Shown: positions 26,106 through 34,661, counted from the first letter of the stretch. The stretch: DNA of 64,000 nt from Bradyrhizobium sp. AZCC 1721 (GCF_036924715.1 NZ_JAZHSB010000001.1:1727001-1791000); one strand, 5' to 3'. Notes: generated by a model not told the origin, from the sequence alone. Translations and numbers: made by a program.

Positions 26106-27388
26106 TGGCGCGACCGGTCTTTATCGTCGACGGCAGCCGGACGCCGTTCTTGAAAGCGCGCTCCGGCCCCGGGCCCTTCACGCCGGTCGATCTCGCCGTG
26201 CAATGCGGCCGGCCGCTTCTGGCGCGGCAGCCATTCGCACCGACCGCCTTTGATCAGGTCATTCTCGGCTGCGTCAACGTCATCGCCGACGAGATGAATC
26301 CGGCCCGTGTCGCCGCGCTCCGGCTCGGCATGGGCGAGAAGATGGTCGCCTTCACCGTGCAAATCAATTGCGGCTCCGGCATGCAATCGATCGACACCGG
26401 TTATCGTTACATCCGCGAGGGCGTCTCCGACCTGATCCTGGCAGGCGGCGCCGAAGCGCTGAGCCATGCCCCGCTGGTCTGGCCGCAACAGGGCGTGCGC
26501 TGGTTCGCAGGGCTTGCAGGGGCAAAAGGTATCGGCGCGAAAGCCATGGCTGCGCTGAAAGTGAAGCCCGGCTATTTCAAGCCGATCATCGGGCTTGAGC
26601 GCGGCCTGACCGACCCCATCACCGAACTCAATATGGGTCAGACCGCCGAAGTGGTCGGCCATCTCTTCGGCATCACCCGCGCGCAATCGGATGCCTATGC
26701 TGCCGAAAGTCACAAGCGACTCGCAAAGGCGCAATCGCAGGGCTGGCTCAAAGATGAAGTAGAGACCGCATTCGCGCGCGACGGAAAGTTCTACGATCAC
26801 GACGATGGCGTGCGGCCGGACTCGACACCGGAGAGCTTGGCAAAGCTGAAGCCGGTGTTCGAGCGTCCCTGGGGTAAGGTCACTGCCGGCAATTCCTCGC
26901 AGATCACCGATGGCGCGTCCTGGGTGATCCTGGCTTCCGAAGAGGCCGTTGCCAAGCACGGCCTGACGCCGAAGGCGGTCATCCTCGACAGCCAGTGGTC
27001 GGCGCTCGATCCCGGCATCATGGGCCTGGGGCCGGTGCTGTCGGCGACGGAGCTTCTCAAGCGCAACAAGCTGACGCTTTCGGATATCGAGAGCTGGGAA
27101 TTGAACGAGGCGTTTGCGACGCAGGTGCTGGGCTGCCTCGCCGCCTGGAACGACGAAAAATTCTGCAAGGAGATTCTCGGCCTCGACGGCGCGGCGGGCG
27201 AGCTCGATCAGACGAAGTTGAACGTCGATGGCGGCGCGATCAGCCTCGGCCATCCCGTAGGCTGCAGCGGCAATCGCATCGTGCTGCATTTGGTCAACGC
27301 CATGAAGCGATTGGGCACCAGGCGCGGCATCGCCACCGAATGTATCGGCGGCGGGCAGGGCGGCGCGATGTTGATAGAGACGGTGTGA
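26105..27388 (+). CDS. Acetyl-CoA acyltransferase (thiolase), FadI type
   Basis: A 427-residue thiolase that releases acetyl-CoA from 3-ketoacyl-CoA in the last beta-oxidation step. The acylated cysteine is Cys89 in INCGSGMQS. The C-terminal catalytic segments are ELNEAFATQVLGC, GGAISLGHPVGCSG (His and second Cys) and GGGQGGAMLIE. Its length and position directly before a multifunctional FadJ/FadB-like enzyme indicate the FadI/FadA partner role in a trifunctional complex. Start and preceding stop overlap, implying coupled translation. Confidence 0.93.
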   Translation: MARPVFIVDGSRTPFLKARSGPGPFTPVDLAVQCGRPLLARQPFAPTAFDQVILGCVNVIADEMNPARVAALRLGMGEKMVAFTVQINCGSGMQSIDTGYRYIREGVSDLILAGGAEALSHAPLVWPQQGVRWFAGLAGAKGIGAKAMAALKVKPGYFKPIIGLERGLTDPITELNMGQTAEVVGHLFGITRAQSDAYAAESHKRLAKAQSQGWLKDEVETAFARDGKFYDHDDGVRPDSTPESLAKLKPVFERPWGKVTAGNSSQITDGASWVILASEEAVAKHGLTPKAVILDSQWSALDPGIMGLGPVLSATELLKRNKLTLSDIESWELNEAFATQVLGCLAAWNDEKFCKEILGLDGAAGELDQTKLNVDGGAISLGHPVGCSGNRIVLHLVNAMKRLGTRRGIATECIGGGQGGAMLIETV

Positions 27389-27390
27389 GC

Positions 27391-29487
27391 ATGGATAGCC
27401 AGATCATGAACGTTCTCGGCGATCGCGTGCTCGAACTCGGGCCGGAGCCTGACGCTGAGCGCCCGTACAAGAATTTCAGGCTGACCCGCGATGGCGACGG
27501 CGTCGCCTGGCTCTTGTTCGATCGCGAAGGCACCAGCGCCAACACGCTGTCCGCCGATCTGATCGAGGAACTCAGCAAGGTGTTGTCCGAGCTGGAAACC
27601 GCGCGGCCGACCGGTCTCGTCATCCGCTCCGCCAAAAAATCCGGCTTCATCGCCGGCGCCGACGTCAACGCCTTTCGCGGCGCCACCGATGTGGCGGCAG
27701 TCGAGGCTGAGATCGGCCGCGCGCATGCCGTGATCGATCGGCTCGAAGCCCTGCGCGTTCCGAGCGTGGCCGTGATCCACGGCTTCTGCCTCGGCGGCGG
27801 CCTCGAAGTGGCGCTGGCCTGTCAGATGCGGATCGCGATCGAGGACGCGCGGTTTGGCTTCCCCGAGGTGATGCTCGGCCTGCACCCCGGTCTCGGCGGC
27901 ACCGTACGTTTCACGCAGCTTGTCAATCCGATGCAGGCGATGCCGCTGATGCTGACCGGCAAGACCATCGATGCCCGCCGCGCAAAATCGCTCGGGCTGG
28001 TCGATGCCGTGACGCAGGAGCGGCATGTCTTGAATGCCGTGAAGGATGCCGTGTCCGGCCGCTTGAACCGCGCGAAGCCCGGGTTTCTCAACTCCGTTCT
28101 CAGCCTCGGCCCGATCAAGGGCTTTCTCGCCTCGCGCATGCGCCGCGAGGCCGGCAAGGCGGCGCGCGAGGAGCATTATCCCGCGCCCTATGCGCTGATC
28201 GATCTCTGGGAAAGGCACGGCGGCGACCGGCGGGCGATGCTGAATGCGGAGAAAGCGTCTTTCGCCAGATTGATGGTGACGCCAACCGCGCAAAACCTGA
28301 TCCGCGTGTTCTTCCTGCGCGAGCAGATGAAGAAGCTCGCGGGATCCGGCAACAGGATCGAGCATGTTCACGTCATCGGCGCCGGCGCCATGGGTGGCGA
28401 CATCGCCGCCTGGTGCGCCGGCCAGGATTTGCGGGTGACACTCGCTGACATGAAGCCGGAGCCAATCGCAGGCGCGATCAAGCGCGCTGCCGATCTCTAC
28501 GGCAAGATCCTGCGCAAGCGGACTGCCGTGCGCGATGCGCTGGACCGGCTGATGCCGGACATGCAGGCCGAGGGCGTCCGCAACGCCGATCTCATCATCG
28601 AGGCGGTGCCGGAGAAGCTGGAGCTGAAGCAGAAGGTCTATGCCGACCTCGAACCGAAGATGAAGCCCGGCGCGATTCTTGCTACCAACACGTCGAGCAT
28701 CCCGCTGCAGGACCTGCGCACCACGCTGCAAAAACCCGAGCGGCTTCTCGGGCTGCACTTCTTCAATCCGGTCTCGCGGCTGCAACTCGTCGAAGTCGTC
28801 AGCCATGACGGCACCGATGCGCAACTCCTGAAGGAGGCGCTCGCCTTCGTCGGCGCCATCGACCGGTTGCCGCTGCCCGTAAAGTCGTCGCCCGGCTTCC
28901 TCGTCAACCGCGCGCTGACGCCCTACATGCTGGAAGCGATGCTGATGCTGGACGAGAAGATCGACAAGACGGTCATCGACGCCGCCGCGAAAAAGTTCGG
29001 CATGCCGATGGGCCCGATCGAACTCGCCGACCAGGTCGGCCTCGACATCTGTCTCGACGTCGGCGACATGCTGCGCTCGAAGTTCGGTGACGCGCTTCCG
29101 CCGACGCCGGCCTGGTTGCGTGAGAAGGTTGCCAGAGGCGAACTCGGCCGTAAGGCGGGCAAGGGCTTTTACACCTGGAAGGGCGACAAGGCCGATACCT
29201 CATCAGGCCTGCCCGCGACATCGGAGCCCTCGGCGGAAATGATCGACAGGCTGATCCTGCCGATGTCGAATGTCTGTGTCGCCTGCTTGCGCGAAGGCAT
29301 CGTCGACGATGCCGACGCGGTCGACGGCGCCGTCATCTTCGGCACCGGCTACGCGCCGTTCCGCGGCGGTCCTCTGAACTATGCGCGAACCCGAGGGGTA
29401 GAGAACGTGGTCTCGACGCTGCGGGCGCTTACGGAAAAATTCGGCGGAAGATTTGCGCCGGATGCTGGTTGGGAGAATTTCAAGTGA
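27391..29487 (+). CDS. Multifunctional enoyl-CoA hydratase / 3-hydroxyacyl-CoA dehydrogenase (FadJ/FadB type)
   Basis: A 698-residue fusion performing hydration and oxidation in beta-oxidation. The N-terminal crotonase domain (to about 270) has SGFIAGADVNAF and HGFCLGGGLEVALACQ forming the oxyanion hole. The NAD-binding domain begins at VHVIGAGAMGGDIAAW (about residue 326), with LATNTSSIPL and LHFFNPVSRLQLVEVV. The last part is the 3-hydroxyacyl-CoA dehydrogenase C-terminal domain (AKKFGMPMGPIELADQVGLD; GKGFYTW). The ATG at 27391 lies two bases after the thiolase stop. It pairs with the thiolase upstream. Confidence 0.93.
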   Translation: MDSQIMNVLGDRVLELGPEPDAERPYKNFRLTRDGDGVAWLLFDREGTSANTLSADLIEELSKVLSELETARPTGLVIRSAKKSGFIAGADVNAFRGATDVAAVEAEIGRAHAVIDRLEALRVPSVAVIHGFCLGGGLEVALACQMRIAIEDARFGFPEVMLGLHPGLGGTVRFTQLVNPMQAMPLMLTGKTIDARRAKSLGLVDAVTQERHVLNAVKDAVSGRLNRAKPGFLNSVLSLGPIKGFLASRMRREAGKAAREEHYPAPYALIDLWERHGGDRRAMLNAEKASFARLMVTPTAQNLIRVFFLREQMKKLAGSGNRIEHVHVIGAGAMGGDIAAWCAGQDLRVTLADMKPEPIAGAIKRAADLYGKILRKRTAVRDALDRLMPDMQAEGVRNADLIIEAVPEKLELKQKVYADLEPKMKPGAILATNTSSIPLQDLRTTLQKPERLLGLHFFNPVSRLQLVEVVSHDGTDAQLLKEALAFVGAIDRLPLPVKSSPGFLVNRALTPYMLEAMLMLDEKIDKTVIDAAAKKFGMPMGPIELADQVGLDICLDVGDMLRSKFGDALPPTPAWLREKVARGELGRKAGKGFYTWKGDKADTSSGLPATSEPSAEMIDRLILPMSNVCVACLREGIVDDADAVDGAVIFGTGYAPFRGGPLNYARTRGVENVVSTLRALTEKFGGRFAPDAGWENFK

Positions 29488-29912
29488 ACGAACCCCGTCT
29501 GCACGCGCCGGTCTCGACCGAGAGCGAGACCCGCGGTGATCTCTGCATTCGCACGCTGGCGATGCCGGCCGACACCAACGCCAATGGCGACATCTTCGGC
29601 GGCTGGCTCTTGAGCCAGATGGATATCGGCGGCGGCGTTTTCGCTTCCAAGATCGCGAAATCGCGCACGGTGACGGTCGCGATCGAGGCGATGAATTTCC
29701 GCAAGGCCGTCTATGTCGGCGACCTCGTTTCGGTCTACGCCAATCTGGTGCGGGTCGGGCGCACCTCGATCACGGTGCATCTCGAAGCTTGGGTCGTGCG
29801 CCGCAAGGAGTTGCAACAGATCCTGGTGACCGACGGCAACTTCACCTACGTCTCGATCGACGACAACGGCCGTCCGCAGCCAGTCAGTCCGGACGGCGTG
29901 ATCAAGACCTAA
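29484..29912 (+). CDS. Acyl-CoA thioesterase, YciA-like hotdog fold
   Basis: A 142-residue hotdog-fold thioesterase. RTLAMPADTNANGDIFGGWL is the hallmark of the YciA/BACH group, with the catalytic Asp in the loop after NANGD; VTVAIEAMNFRKAVYVGDLV follows. It hydrolyses acyl-CoAs to free CoA. The GTG start at 29484 overlaps the fadJ stop as GTGA, with GGGAG eight bases upstream, so it is the fourth gene of the beta-oxidation operon. It probably recycles CoA during fatty-acid breakdown. Confidence 0.9.
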   Translation: MNEPRLHAPVSTESETRGDLCIRTLAMPADTNANGDIFGGWLLSQMDIGGGVFASKIAKSRTVTVAIEAMNFRKAVYVGDLVSVYANLVRVGRTSITVHLEAWVVRRKELQQILVTDGNFTYVSIDDNGRPQPVSPDGVIKT

Positions 29913-29915
29913 ATC

Positions 29916-30350
29916 TTACGGGCAGGGACGCTCATAGCCGTCACGGCCGATGAAGGTACCACGGCGCGGGTCATAGGTCTGCGAGCGCATGCAGCGCGGC
30001 GTGTCGTCGTAATACCGGGGCGGCGGGGGTGCGTATTGCGCCTGGACGCCGCAATAGCGCGGCGAAACTTCCTGCCACCCGCCGGGCTGCTCCACGTAGC
30101 AACCGCCCTGATAGTAGCGATAGCCGCCGGGCCGCGGCTCGCCCTGGGCGCCGATCGCAGCACCCGTCGTCGCCCCGACGATCGCGCCAACCGCCGCACC
30201 GCGGCCGCCGCCGAGCGCGCCGCCGACAATCGCGCCCGCCGCGCCGCCGAACAGTGCGCCGCCGAGCGTGCTTTCCTGCGCCGCCGCCTCCTGGAGCGGC
30301 GCGCAAGCCGCAAGGACCACCAGCATCGAGAGCGCGAATTTCGGTATCAT
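29916..30350 (-). CDS. Glycine-zipper lipoprotein with BA14K-like C-terminus
   Basis: A 144-residue envelope protein. A lipoprotein signal ends at the lipobox LAAC (residues about 13-16). Next is a glycine zipper with repeated GGxxG/GAAxG spacing (LGGALFGGAAGAIVGGALGG), which inserts in or packs along membranes. The C-terminus, MRSQTYDPRRGTFIGRDGYE then RPCP, matches the BA14K family of Brucella and rhizobia, small immunoreactive proteins with reported carbohydrate binding. Four cysteines may form disulphides. The gene ends three bases from the thioesterase stop on the other strand. Confidence 0.75.
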   Translation of the reverse strand: MIPKFALSMLVVLAACAPLQEAAAQESTLGGALFGGAAGAIVGGALGGGRGAAVGAIVGATTGAAIGAQGEPRPGGYRYYQGGCYVEQPGGWQEVSPRYCGVQAQYAPPPPRYYDDTPRCMRSQTYDPRRGTFIGRDGYERPCP

Positions 30351-30492
30351 GTCAGTTCTCCGGCCATTTGAACGATTCGCTAGCGTGTTCCGAACCAGCT
30401 TTGGCATAGGTTGGCCTTGCGGCGCAACGGCGGAAGCAGGAACAATTGCCCGTCCAACCCGTTGTAGGCCCGGAATAAATCGAGGCTGGGCC

Positions 30493-30681
30493 ATGTCGGA
30501 CACCTACATCATCGAAGTCGGCTCGCAGCCGGCCGGGATTATCGTGCGCGCTCCCGGCGGCTATCAGTTCTTCGCCGCCTCGCACCGTTTCAACCGGCTG
30601 GAAGGACAGATATTTCGCAACGCGCGCGAGGCCGAGCGTGCGGCCTACCATCTTGTCAGCGGGGTGACGCTGGCGGCATGA
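30493..30681 (+). CDS. Small conserved hypothetical protein (62 aa)
   Basis: A compact protein, MSDTYIIEVGSQPAGIIVRA to the end LVSGVTLAA. It has no signal peptide and no transmembrane helix. Alternating residues predict two or three beta strands followed by a helix (NAREAERAAYHLVSG). Proteins with a GIIVRxxGGYxFFA segment occur in rhizobia without known function. The ATG at 30493 is preceded only by a weak GGGCC site. It is isolated between convergent and divergent neighbours. Confidence 0.6.
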   Translation: MSDTYIIEVGSQPAGIIVRAPGGYQFFAASHRFNRLEGQIFRNAREAERAAYHLVSGVTLAA

Positions 30682-30705
30682 CCGCCAGCGCCAGTCTTCC
30701 GGCGG

Positions 30706-31161
30706 TCAGAGCTTGGTGGCCGACCGCGACAGCAGCTTCCAGTCCGAGCCCTGTTTCTGCCAGTTCATCAGGATGTGCAGGTTCTGCGGCGTCTTCTTGC
30801 CGTCGGTGAACTCCTGCTCGCCGACGAAGTTGAAGCGCACGATGGCCGCCGGGCCGACGACACGGATCGTGGGGTTCTTGTATTCAAGCGAGGTCCATTT
30901 GTATTTCGCATTCTTGACTCCCGCCAGCAGTGCCGCCTTGTCGTCGACAGATCCGCTGGAGTGGCTGTAGCTGAGTTCTTCCGCGCAGAGCGGGGCGATC
31001 CCCTCGGCATTGCCGGCCGCCTGCGCTGCACGGAAAGCTTCGACGTTCTTCGCGATGGCATCCTCGTCCGCGCCGGCAATAGCGGGGACCACGCTCATGA
31101 GCCCAACCCCAAGCCCAAGTGCGAGTACGGGCAAGGCGAGCTGACGGCGATCGATCTTCAT
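30706..31161 (-). CDS. Exported SnoaL/NTF2-fold protein
   Basis: A 151-residue protein with a signal peptide (MKIDRRQLALPVLALGLGVG through AIAGA, about 31 residues) and one NTF2-like domain. The pattern VEAFRAAQAAGNAEGIAPLC, then LSYSHSSGSVDDKAALLAGV, then IVRFNFVGEQEF and LHILMNWQKQGSDWKLLSRS is that of DUF4440/SnoaL-like proteins, which form small ligand pockets. No catalytic residues can be assigned. A strong GGAGGAAACC site before the ATG at 31161 fixes the start. It diverges from glpR. Confidence 0.8.
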   Translation of the reverse strand: MKIDRRQLALPVLALGLGVGLMSVVPAIAGADEDAIAKNVEAFRAAQAAGNAEGIAPLCAEELSYSHSSGSVDDKAALLAGVKNAKYKWTSLEYKNPTIRVVGPAAIVRFNFVGEQEFTDGKKTPQNLHILMNWQKQGSDWKLLSRSATKL

Positions 31162-31394
31162 GGTTTCCTCCATTCGTTTCTGGTTGTGATCACAGTGTCG
31201 CCGCCACAAATTGCTTTGTCGAGCGGCCGCACGCATGGTGCTCGCATGGCTTCGGGCGCGGTTGCCTTAACCAGGATTCGTTGTTTCGCCCTGCCAAACG
31301 CCTTTGCGGCCTATCTACCTCGTTGACCGCGCTCCTAATCAGCCGCACCATAACGGCATCTTTGTGCCCAAGTCTGTTCTTCAGGGGTGCTGCC

Positions 31395-32237
31395 ATGGCC
31401 GGATTGTCCCACCGTCAGACTGAAATCCTCAACATCGCCCGCGCCTTTGGCCGGGTGATGGTGGAAGACCTCGCCAAGCGTTTCGAGGTTTCGGCGCAGA
31501 CCATCCGAAAAGACCTCAACGACCTCTGCGACCAGCGCTCGCTGACGCGCATCCATGGCGGCGCCATTATCGCCTCCGGCGTGGAGAACCTCGCCTATGA
31601 GGCGCGGCGCTTCGTGGCGGCAGAGGAAAAGCGGGCGATCGGCGTGGCCGCTGCATCGCGGATTCCGAACGGCTGCTCGCTGTTCATCAACATTGGCACC
31701 ACGACGGAAGAAGTCGCGAGCGCGCTGACCTCGCATGAGGATTTGTTGGTGATCACCAACAACCTCAACGTCGCGATGCTTTTGTACCGGCATCCGCGCA
31801 TCGAGGTGATCGTGGCGGGCGGCGCGGTGCGCCGTGCCGACGGCGCGGTGATCGGCTCGACCGCGATCAGCCTGATCGGCCAGTTCAAGGTCGACTACGC
31901 CATCATCGGGGCGTCTGCGATCGACGAGGAGGGCGCGCTCCTGGACTTCGACTATCGCGAGGTGCAGGCGGCGCAAGCGATCATCGCCAACGCCCGCAGC
32001 GTCATGCTGGTCGCGGATTCCACAAAACTCCGCCGCAGCGCGCCGGTGCGCATCGCCCATCTCAGCCAGATCCAGACCTTTGTGACTGACGCGCCGTTGC
32101 CGGCAGGTCTTGCCAGTATCTGCAGCCACCGCGGCATCGAGGTGGTTCAGGCGATGGAGAAGCTGGCGACGGATATCGACGATCCTGCTACTGAGCCTGC
32201 CGCGGCCACGACCGCCGCGCCTATCCGCTTGCGCTAG
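31395..32237 (+). CDS. glpR: DeoR-family repressor, glycerol-3-phosphate regulon (GlpR)
   Basis: A 280-residue DeoR-type regulator. The N-terminal winged helix (LSHRQTEILNIARAFGRVMV; EVSAQTIRKDLNDLC) binds DNA. The ligand domain has NIGTTTEEVASAL, a sugar-phosphate loop, and DFDYREVQAAQAIIANA. Its neighbourhood (glpD and glpSTPQUV downstream on the same strand) identifies it as the glycerol-3-phosphate-responsive repressor. The last 39 residues after ICSHRGIEV are odd: the 28 bases encoding this peptide recur exactly at 33860-33887, followed there by another in-frame ending. The present 3' end therefore looks replaced. Confidence 0.88.
   Translation: MAGLSHRQTEILNIARAFGRVMVEDLAKRFEVSAQTIRKDLNDLCDQRSLTRIHGGAIIASGVENLAYEARRFVAAEEKRAIGVAAASRIPNGCSLFINIGTTTEEVASALTSHEDLLVITNNLNVAMLLYRHPRIEVIVAGGAVRRADGAVIGSTAISLIGQFKVDYAIIGASAIDEEGALLDFDYREVQAAQAIIANARSVMLVADSTKLRRSAPVRIAHLSQIQTFVTDAPLPAGLASICSHRGIEVVQAMEKLATDIDDPATEPAAATTAAPIRLR
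32118..32145 (+). repeat. 28-bp direct repeat, left copy (in glpR)
   Basis: This stretch of glpR, encoding ICSHRGIEV plus one base, is identical to 33860-33887 and lies 1742 bases from it in the same orientation and codon phase. The six bases to the left are also similar. It marks the left boundary of the CGNR/EamA insertion. Confidence 0.9.
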
Positions 32238-32839
32238 TTTCTGGCCGCGGCGCGTCGTCGCCGCTGTTTTTCGCGATTGCCGCACCCGATCATGCTACAC
32301 CATTGCCGGCGCTGACTCTTGCTCGTGTCGAGGTAGTAGACATCGCAATCAGCGGCAGCGCATTTTCGGATTCTCGTGCGCTCCTCATCGACCAGTAAAG
32401 ATTCGATCGCCAGCGCGCAGGCATGCAGCGGAATTTCAGGTGTCCGCGGCGAACACCAGCGGTATCTGACCAATCCTCCCGACCGCGAACCGACCAGCGC
32501 TCGGGCAGCGTGGGCGGCCCTGATCGAGGCAGAGAGGGCGTCCAGGTCCGGCTGCCGCGTCGGCCGTCCCGAGACTTTCCCTGCCAGGATGTCGTGAAGG
32601 TGCTCGCGAAGCCTGCGCGCGCCTTTCACGATGCGATCGGCCGCCGGACCACGCAGCCGCAGCAGCGACTTAACAATCGGTGGCTCGATAAGTCCAGCCA
32701 ATTCAGCGAACCGTACCAGGTCATGGTAAGTCGCGAGATTTTCGATCGGCTCGTCAGAGGGCCGCTCATCCAGCGTATTCACGAAATCGAGAGCTGGATG
32801 TCCGCCACTCCATTCGAAACCATTGCAGCGGTTGTTCAT
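32234..32839 (-). CDS. CGNR zinc-finger / ABATE-domain transcriptional regulator
   Basis: A 201-residue regulator. The N-terminal ABATE (stress-induced) domain opens with HPALDFVNTLDERPSDEP. The C-terminal CGNR finger is CAAADCDVYYLDTSKSQRR followed by WCSMIGCGNREKQRRRR, with four zinc cysteines and the name-giving CGNR. These proteins are putative DNA-binding regulators, often beside transporters. It diverges from the EamA transporter gene (89 bases between starts), its probable target. Its stop overlaps the glpR stop by four bases tail-to-tail, which fits arrival with the inserted segment. Confidence 0.88.
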   Translation of the reverse strand: MNNRCNGFEWSGGHPALDFVNTLDERPSDEPIENLATYHDLVRFAELAGLIEPPIVKSLLRLRGPAADRIVKGARRLREHLHDILAGKVSGRPTRQPDLDALSASIRAAHAARALVGSRSGGLVRYRWCSPRTPEIPLHACALAIESLLVDEERTRIRKCAAADCDVYYLDTSKSQRRQWCSMIGCGNREKQRRRRAAARN

Positions 32840-32927
32840 CTCGTCCTTGTTCGGTGGCTCGTTCTGGCGTAACCATTAAAATGCTCTATTCAGGTTATCA
32901 TTCCTGCGACCTTGATGGAAGTGGATC

Positions 32928-33854
32928 ATGTCCGAGTTGGCCGCCGATCGGCGCGTGCCCGGGAATTACGTTCGCGGGGCTCTCTACGGACTCGCGGCCG
33001 TAAGCATCTGGTCGGGTTGGATTGTTGTGGCTCGGCTCGGGCTAAAGACGAGCCTTACGCCGTGGGACATCGCGGCGCTTCGTTTCGGCGTGGCCGGCGT
33101 GCTCCTGCTGCCTTATGTGCTGCAGAAGGGTCTCGCGTTCGAACGCTTGGGGTTGATCGGATTGGCGGCAATCGTGCTTGGCGGTGGCGCTCCTGTGCTG
33201 CTCGCCAACACCGGTCTGCTGTTCGCCCCTGCGGCCCATGCCGGTGCCCTGTTTCCCGGAGTGATGCCGCTGGCGGTTGCTATTTTGGCTGCAGCCTTCC
33301 TGCACGAAGCGTTCACGGGCGCGAAAAAGATCGGCTTCGCGCTGATCATGATGGGTGTCGCCGGCATCGCATGGGGCACGGCCGGGGCGATCGATCCGAA
33401 GCAGACAATGGGACACGCGCTGTTCATCGCCTCCGCGTTTGCGTGGGCCTGCTACACGGTGGCGATGCGGCGGGCGCGGCTTGATGGATTGCATGCTGCA
33501 GGCATCGCCGCGGTCGGTGCCTTGATGCTCTATGTCCCCGGCTACGTTCTTGCGGAGGGCACAAGCCTTGGCAGGGCATCTTTGGGTGACGTTGCTCTTC
33601 AGGCATTTGTGCAGGGCGTTCTGACGGCGATTGTTTCGCTGGTTTTTTACGGACGCGCGGTCAGCTTGCTCGGCGCTTCAAGCGGGGCCGCCTTTGCCTC
33701 ACTATCCCCCGTGATGACGGCGGTGATGGCCATACCGATTCTCGGGGAATGGCCGGTGACGCTGGACTGGATCGCTATCGCCTCGATCTCGGCCGGTGTT
33801 TACGTCGTGAGCGGCGGACCGCTGCCGGGCCGGGCCTACTCGGATTCTGCGTAG
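32928..33854 (+). CDS. EamA/DMT-family metabolite exporter
   Basis: A 308-residue inner-membrane protein with ten predicted helices as two EamA repeats (first from about residue 16, GALYGLAAVSIWSGWIVVAR; second from about 160). The ending LGEWPVTLDWIAIASISAGV with a following VYVVSG is typical of drug/metabolite transporters such as RhtA/YdcZ-like exporters of amino acids or toxins. Substrate unknown. The adjacent divergent CGNR protein probably regulates it. Its stop lies six bases before the right copy of the glpR repeat. Confidence 0.88.
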   Translation: MSELAADRRVPGNYVRGALYGLAAVSIWSGWIVVARLGLKTSLTPWDIAALRFGVAGVLLLPYVLQKGLAFERLGLIGLAAIVLGGGAPVLLANTGLLFAPAAHAGALFPGVMPLAVAILAAAFLHEAFTGAKKIGFALIMMGVAGIAWGTAGAIDPKQTMGHALFIASAFAWACYTVAMRRARLDGLHAAGIAAVGALMLYVPGYVLAEGTSLGRASLGDVALQAFVQGVLTAIVSLVFYGRAVSLLGASSGAAFASLSPVMTAVMAIPILGEWPVTLDWIAIASISAGVYVVSGGPLPGRAYSDSA

Positions 33855-33859
33855 GCAGC

Positions 33860-33931
33860 ATCTGCAGCCACCGCGGCATCGAGGTGGATTCCGGTGGCGA
33901 GCCGGCTTCGACCGTAGTGCGGCTGAAGTAG
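33860..33931 (+). pseudogene. Detached 3' end of glpR (with right copy of the 28-bp repeat)
   Basis: Bases 33860-33887 repeat glpR 32118-32145 exactly. The frame then continues DSGGEPASTVVRLK and stops at 33931. Joined to glpR at the repeat this gives 264 residues, a normal GlpR length, with a C-terminus ending VVRLK, comparable to PIRLR of the present glpR. There is no start codon or ribosome site of its own. I interpret it as the original glpR end, displaced by the CGNR/EamA segment. Confidence 0.7.
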
Positions 33932-33938
33932 CGGGCGA

Positions 33939-34547
33939 TTATCCGGGCGAGCCGAGCAGCGATCTCGTTTTCAGGAACTCCCGACACTTGGCGAGGCCGG
34001 GCCAAACGACAAGAGAAGCCTGCGCATGGGGTAAGAAAGCCTGGTGCAGATTCAGCAACTCCGCATGCATTCCCGGGTAAGGGCCCGGTCCCGGACGCAG
34101 GATCGCATCCAGCGCGCCACTTAAGAGGTCTGCGACATCGTCGGTCGAAGTTATCAGAACATAGTCCGGCGACCGTTCTGTGTTCGCAAGTTTCGCCAAC
34201 AGGCCATCCGGGTCGTCCGTCAAGTTCGGAGAGACACCCAGCCGCAACGCTTTTGTCGGCAATGTGCGGGCGACAGCATCCGCAGCCGCCGACATGCGCT
34301 CGAAGGCATCGCTGATGGTGGGCAGCATGGCCTCGCCATGGCCGGTGAGGATGAGGCCGCGGGGCATGCGCTGAAACAGCGGAACTCCCAGGATCTGCTC
34401 CAGATGCTTGATCTGCTGGCTGACGGCGCCCGGCGTTACCGAAAGCTCCTGCGCAGCCAGTTTGAAGCTGAGATGACGACCGGCAGCCTCGAAGGCTCGC
34501 AGTCCGTTGAGCGGAGGCAGTCTGTAGCTCACCAGGATTCCATCCAT
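33939..34547 (-). CDS. LysR-family regulator with shortened effector domain
   Basis: A 202-residue protein, about 100 shorter than usual LysR proteins. The winged helix is intact and GcvA-like (PLNGLRAFEAAGRHLSFKLA; LSVTPGAVSQQIKHLEQIL; VPLFQRMPRGLILTGHGE). The effector domain begins normally (LRLGVSPNLTD; STDDVADLLSGALDAILRPG; YPGMHAELL) and then jumps to QASLVVWPGLAKCREFL, a segment expected near the C-terminus. The middle half of the domain seems deleted in frame. It diverges from the RidA-like gene, a probable target. It may be a decaying copy or a ligand-independent regulator. Confidence 0.8.
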   Translation of the reverse strand: MDGILVSYRLPPLNGLRAFEAAGRHLSFKLAAQELSVTPGAVSQQIKHLEQILGVPLFQRMPRGLILTGHGEAMLPTISDAFERMSAAADAVARTLPTKALRLGVSPNLTDDPDGLLAKLANTERSPDYVLITSTDDVADLLSGALDAILRPGPGPYPGMHAELLNLHQAFLPHAQASLVVWPGLAKCREFLKTRSLLGSPG

Positions 34548-34661
34548 AGGCGTTAGGCGCGCGCAGATTAGAAAATCTGACTCAACTGTCCAGGAAAAAT
34601 GGTTTGTGCGCGACGAGTGCACCGGTGCACGAGATGATGTTTCGAGGACAGGAGAGACCTA

